Assembly (NCBI RefSeq): GCF_010586825.1
Contig: NZ_JAAAGB010000007.1
Location: forward strand, 1-64,000
From: Draconibacterium mangrovi
GTDB lineage: Bacteria > Bacteroidota > Bacteroidia > Bacteroidales > Prolixibacteraceae
DNA: 64,000 bases
Direction: 5' to 3'
The stretch's first letter is position 1. Each line of letters begins with the position of its first letter. The translations under genes and the position numbers were made by a program. Under the pieces are notes generated by a model that saw only the letters and a program-made list of their open reading frames with translations, searched no databases and had not been told where the DNA came from. This document shows, piece after piece, positions 61,735-64,000 of the stretch.

Positions 61735-64000
61735 ATGAAAAAAATTGCGCTAATGCTATTAGGCATTGCCTTGTTTGGCGTGCTTGTTGCTGAAGCACAG
61801 GTTAAAAGTATCACCGGTACTGTAACAAGTTCCGAAGATGATATGGGTATACCAGGTGTTTCAGTAAGTGTTAAAGGTACCACAATTGGTACAGTTACTA
61901 ATCTTGATGGAGAGTATCAGCTGGAAGTTCCGTCTGATGCGGCAATACTGGTCTTCTCGTTTGTAGGTATGAAAACGCAGGAGATTGAGATCCGCGGATC
62001 AGAGGTAAATGCTGTAATGGAAGCAGATTTAGTTGGTATTGATGAAGTTGTGGTAACAGCAATGGGGGTTTCAAGGCAGAAAAAATCCATTGGTTACGCT
62101 TCTACTTCGGTAGGAGGAGATGAAATTAGTGAAGCTAAAGTAGTAAACCCAATGAATGCTTTACAAGGTAAAGTTGCAGGGGTAGACATTTCTTCAGCTC
62201 CCGGACCAGGTGCTACTCAGAATGTTATTATCAGGGGGGCTTCTTCATTTGGTAGTAACCAGCCTTTATATGTTATCGATGGAGTACCGATTACAAACTC
62301 TCAGGTAACCACGGGTAGTGCTCTTAATAATAACGTTGACTTTGGTTCAGGTTTAAATGCTGTTAACCCTGATGATATTCAGAATATGACAGTTTTGAAA
62401 GGAGCTGCTGCAACTGCGTTATATGGTTCACGTGCTGCTAATGGAGTTATTTTAATAACTACTAAATCAGGGACCAATACTGATGGACAGATGAAAATTA
62501 GCTATGACGGTTCTGTTTCGATGTTAAGAGTAGGACGTATTCCTGAAAGACAAGATGAGTTTGGTCAAGGATGGAGTGGACATCATGCTTTAGATGAAAA
62601 CGGTAACTGGGGACCTAGATACGATGGAAGTGACCGTGTATGGGGTTATGTTATCGACAATAGTCAACAGATTAAACCATATTCTTTTGTTGAATCAAGA
62701 ATTCGTGATTTTTATGATTTTGGATTGAGCCATAAAAATTCTGTTTCAGCCTCAGGAGGTAATGAGAATACCACCTATTTTATGTCATTCTCGCACAACG
62801 ATGTGGATGGTGTTATGCCTGAGGATGTTGATACCTACAAACGATCAACTCTTTCAACTAAAGGAAGTCATAAATGGGGAAAGATTAACCTTACATCTTC
62901 AGTGAATTACAGTAATGAAAAAACGAAGGCCGTTCCATCAGGTCAGGGAAGTTCTGTATTCAGAAGTCTTTGGGAAATACCGGAGGATTACTCCATTGTT
63001 GACTTAAAAGATTACAAAAGTAAGTTTAATAACTTAAACAATTATTTTACGCCTTATGGTGTTAATCCATATTTCTCATTGTTTGAAAATGGATCAGAGC
63101 AAGTACGCCACAAAGTGTATGGTAAAGTTCAGGCAGACATTAATATTACCAATGAGCTGTTATTGACTTACCGTTTTGGAGCCGACCTTGAAAGTACGAA
63201 TACCGAAGCCTGGCAGGCTAAAATTGATATTCCTACGGACGCACCAAGTTACAACGATCAAAAAAATCAGCCGGGTAATTATAGTGTAAATAAGCGTACC
63301 CGTTACGAAACAAACCATGATGCTTTCCTGAATTACACCAAAGATTTATCTGAAAAATTAAACTTGAATGCACTGGTTGGTATTAACTTTAACCAACGTG
63401 GATACACCCGTGTTGGTGGCGAAGTTCTGGCATTGGATGTTCCTGGGTACTATAATCTAACTAACGGATTGGCAGACCCAATTGCATCTCAATACAAAAT
63501 GGAGAGAAGATTGTTTGGTGCCTTTGGAAATGTTGAATTAGGTTACAACGATTATTTGTATGTAACGCTTACTGCACGTAACGACTGGTCATCAACATTA
63601 CCAGCAGGCGAAAATAGTTACTTCTACCCTGGTGCAACAGCAAGTTTGGTGCTTTCTGAGATGGCCAAGAAAATGGATATGGAATTAGGAGTTATCGACT
63701 TTGCCAAAGCAAGGGTAGCCTATGGTTGGACAGGTAACGACGCTGCCCCATATGTAATTTATCCTGTATTTGAAAAAGGTTATGTTGGCAACCCCGGATA
63801 CCCTAATGTTGATGACCTGGAATTACCATTAAACAGCATTAACTCCTGGATGATCAGTAATCAGTTGGGAAGTCCGAATCTAGCACCTGAGATTACAAAA
63901 GAGTTTGAGGTTGGTTTGGAAATGAATTTCTTTAAGAACAGAATTGGTTTTGATTTCTCTTACTATAACAGACTTACTGATGGTTTGATTAGTAATCAGC
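61735..64000 (+). CDS. SusC/RagA TonB-linked outer-membrane protein, 3' end cut by window
   Basis: The first 755 codons of a TonB-dependent receptor of the SusC/RagA type. A signal (MKKIALMLLGIALFGVLVAEAQ) precedes a carboxypeptidase-like domain (VKGTTIGTVTNLDGEYQLEV), the TonB box region (IDEVVVTAMGVSRQKKSIGYA), the plug (GKVAGVDISSAPG, NVIIRGASSFGSNQPLYVIDGVPI, VLKGAAATALYGSRAANGVILITTKSG) and the start of the barrel. It imports large oligomers with a SusD partner that would lie beyond the window. The gene is still open at 64000. Confidence 0.95.
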   Translation, partial: MKKIALMLLGIALFGVLVAEAQVKSITGTVTSSEDDMGIPGVSVSVKGTTIGTVTNLDGEYQLEVPSDAAILVFSFVGMKTQEIEIRGSEVNAVMEADLVGIDEVVVTAMGVSRQKKSIGYASTSVGGDEISEAKVVNPMNALQGKVAGVDISSAPGPGATQNVIIRGASSFGSNQPLYVIDGVPITNSQVTTGSALNNNVDFGSGLNAVNPDDIQNMTVLKGAAATALYGSRAANGVILITTKSGTNTDGQMKISYDGSVSMLRVGRIPERQDEFGQGWSGHHALDENGNWGPRYDGSDRVWGYVIDNSQQIKPYSFVESRIRDFYDFGLSHKNSVSASGGNENTTYFMSFSHNDVDGVMPEDVDTYKRSTLSTKGSHKWGKINLTSSVNYSNEKTKAVPSGQGSSVFRSLWEIPEDYSIVDLKDYKSKFNNLNNYFTPYGVNPYFSLFENGSEQVRHKVYGKVQADINITNELLLTYRFGADLESTNTEAWQAKIDIPTDAPSYNDQKNQPGNYSVNKRTRYETNHDAFLNYTKDLSEKLNLNALVGINFNQRGYTRVGGEVLALDVPGYYNLTNGLADPIASQYKMERRLFGAFGNVELGYNDYLYVTLTARNDWSSTLPAGENSYFYPGATASLVLSEMAKKMDMELGVIDFAKARVAYGWTGNDAAPYVIYPVFEKGYVGNPGYPNVDDLELPLNSINSWMISNQLGSPNLAPEITKEFEVGLEMNFFKNRIGFDFSYYNRLTDGLISNQ

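Noticed and set aside
1-64000. tRNA, rRNA, CRISPR, prophage or defence island
   Set aside because: Spacers were read for tRNA T-loop motifs, regular repeats and typical genes; none found. The window cannot exclude them elsewhere.

Overview
The window looks like a chromosomal segment of a marine-type Bacteroidota bacterium, most plausibly order Marinilabiliales (Prolixibacteraceae-like; this rank is inference). The evidence is a SusC/RagA TonB-linked receptor, many Bacteroidota-typical families (DUF5686, DUF5916, DUF3078, DUF4251, DUF4268, DUF2891, DUF2795), promoters of the TTTG / TAnnTTTG type, A-rich leaders almost without Shine-Dalgarno sites, and moderate-to-low GC judged by eye. No rRNA, tRNA, CRISPR array, prophage or complete insertion sequence was seen. 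Most of the segment is housekeeping and envelope biology.

Layout. Positions 1-610 hold a non-coding element with inverted ends. 611-7055: aldo/keto reductase and recG (minus), a lone LolD-type ABC ATPase followed by a MITE-like insertion, a PduO-type cobalamin adenosyltransferase, a DUF2795 protein, then a DsrE-like and a YkgJ-like protein. 7324-18688: secreted hydrolases (GH3 with PA14, lipoprotein subtilase, DUF5916 outer-membrane protein) and a plus-strand run of four exported proteins (nucleoside-hydrolase-like, alpha/beta hydrolase, DUF900-like hydrolase, TPR lipoprotein). 18743-22436: DPP IV, then an aldolase plus chorismate-mutase pair. 22866-26155: the thrS-infC-rpmI-rplT translation cluster, with infC starting at a non-AUG codon behind a real Shine-Dalgarno site. 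26255-32675: minus-strand run of M1 peptidase, DUF2891, DUF1801/YdeI, DUF4199, RsgA and MATE exporter.

32922-40845: a truncated GH127-like lipoprotein, serine dehydratase, aldose epimerase lipoprotein, a two-module VOC protein, an SDR, a sodium/solute symporter and a YitT protein. 40992-49278: TolQ/TolR(ExbBD)-TonB operon, NhaD antiporter and a very long TamB-like protein that appears to start at a non-AUG codon. 49420-61340: tsaD, sfsA, DUF4251, B3/B4 domain protein, acyltransferase, DUF5686, HD, CYTH, DUF3078, SRPBCC, DUF4268 and a degenerate LytM-like protein. 61735-64000 is the 5' part of a susC/ragA gene that runs off the window.

How the genes fit together: TolQ/R/TonB supplies energy for outer-membrane receptors such as the SusC at the right end; TamB, DUF5686 and DUF5916 proteins belong to the outer-membrane layer; the peptidases (S8, S9, M1), GH3 and epimerase fit a polymer-degrading lifestyle; NhaD and the sodium symporter fit a saline habitat. 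The most unusual items are the MITE-like element, the inverted-end element at the left edge, the twin hairpins between rpmI and rplT, the non-AUG starts (infC, tamB), the aldolase/chorismate-mutase pair, the secreted hydrolase cluster, and domain remnants (GH127, LytM) that have lost catalytic parts. No clear new defence or mobile system was found.
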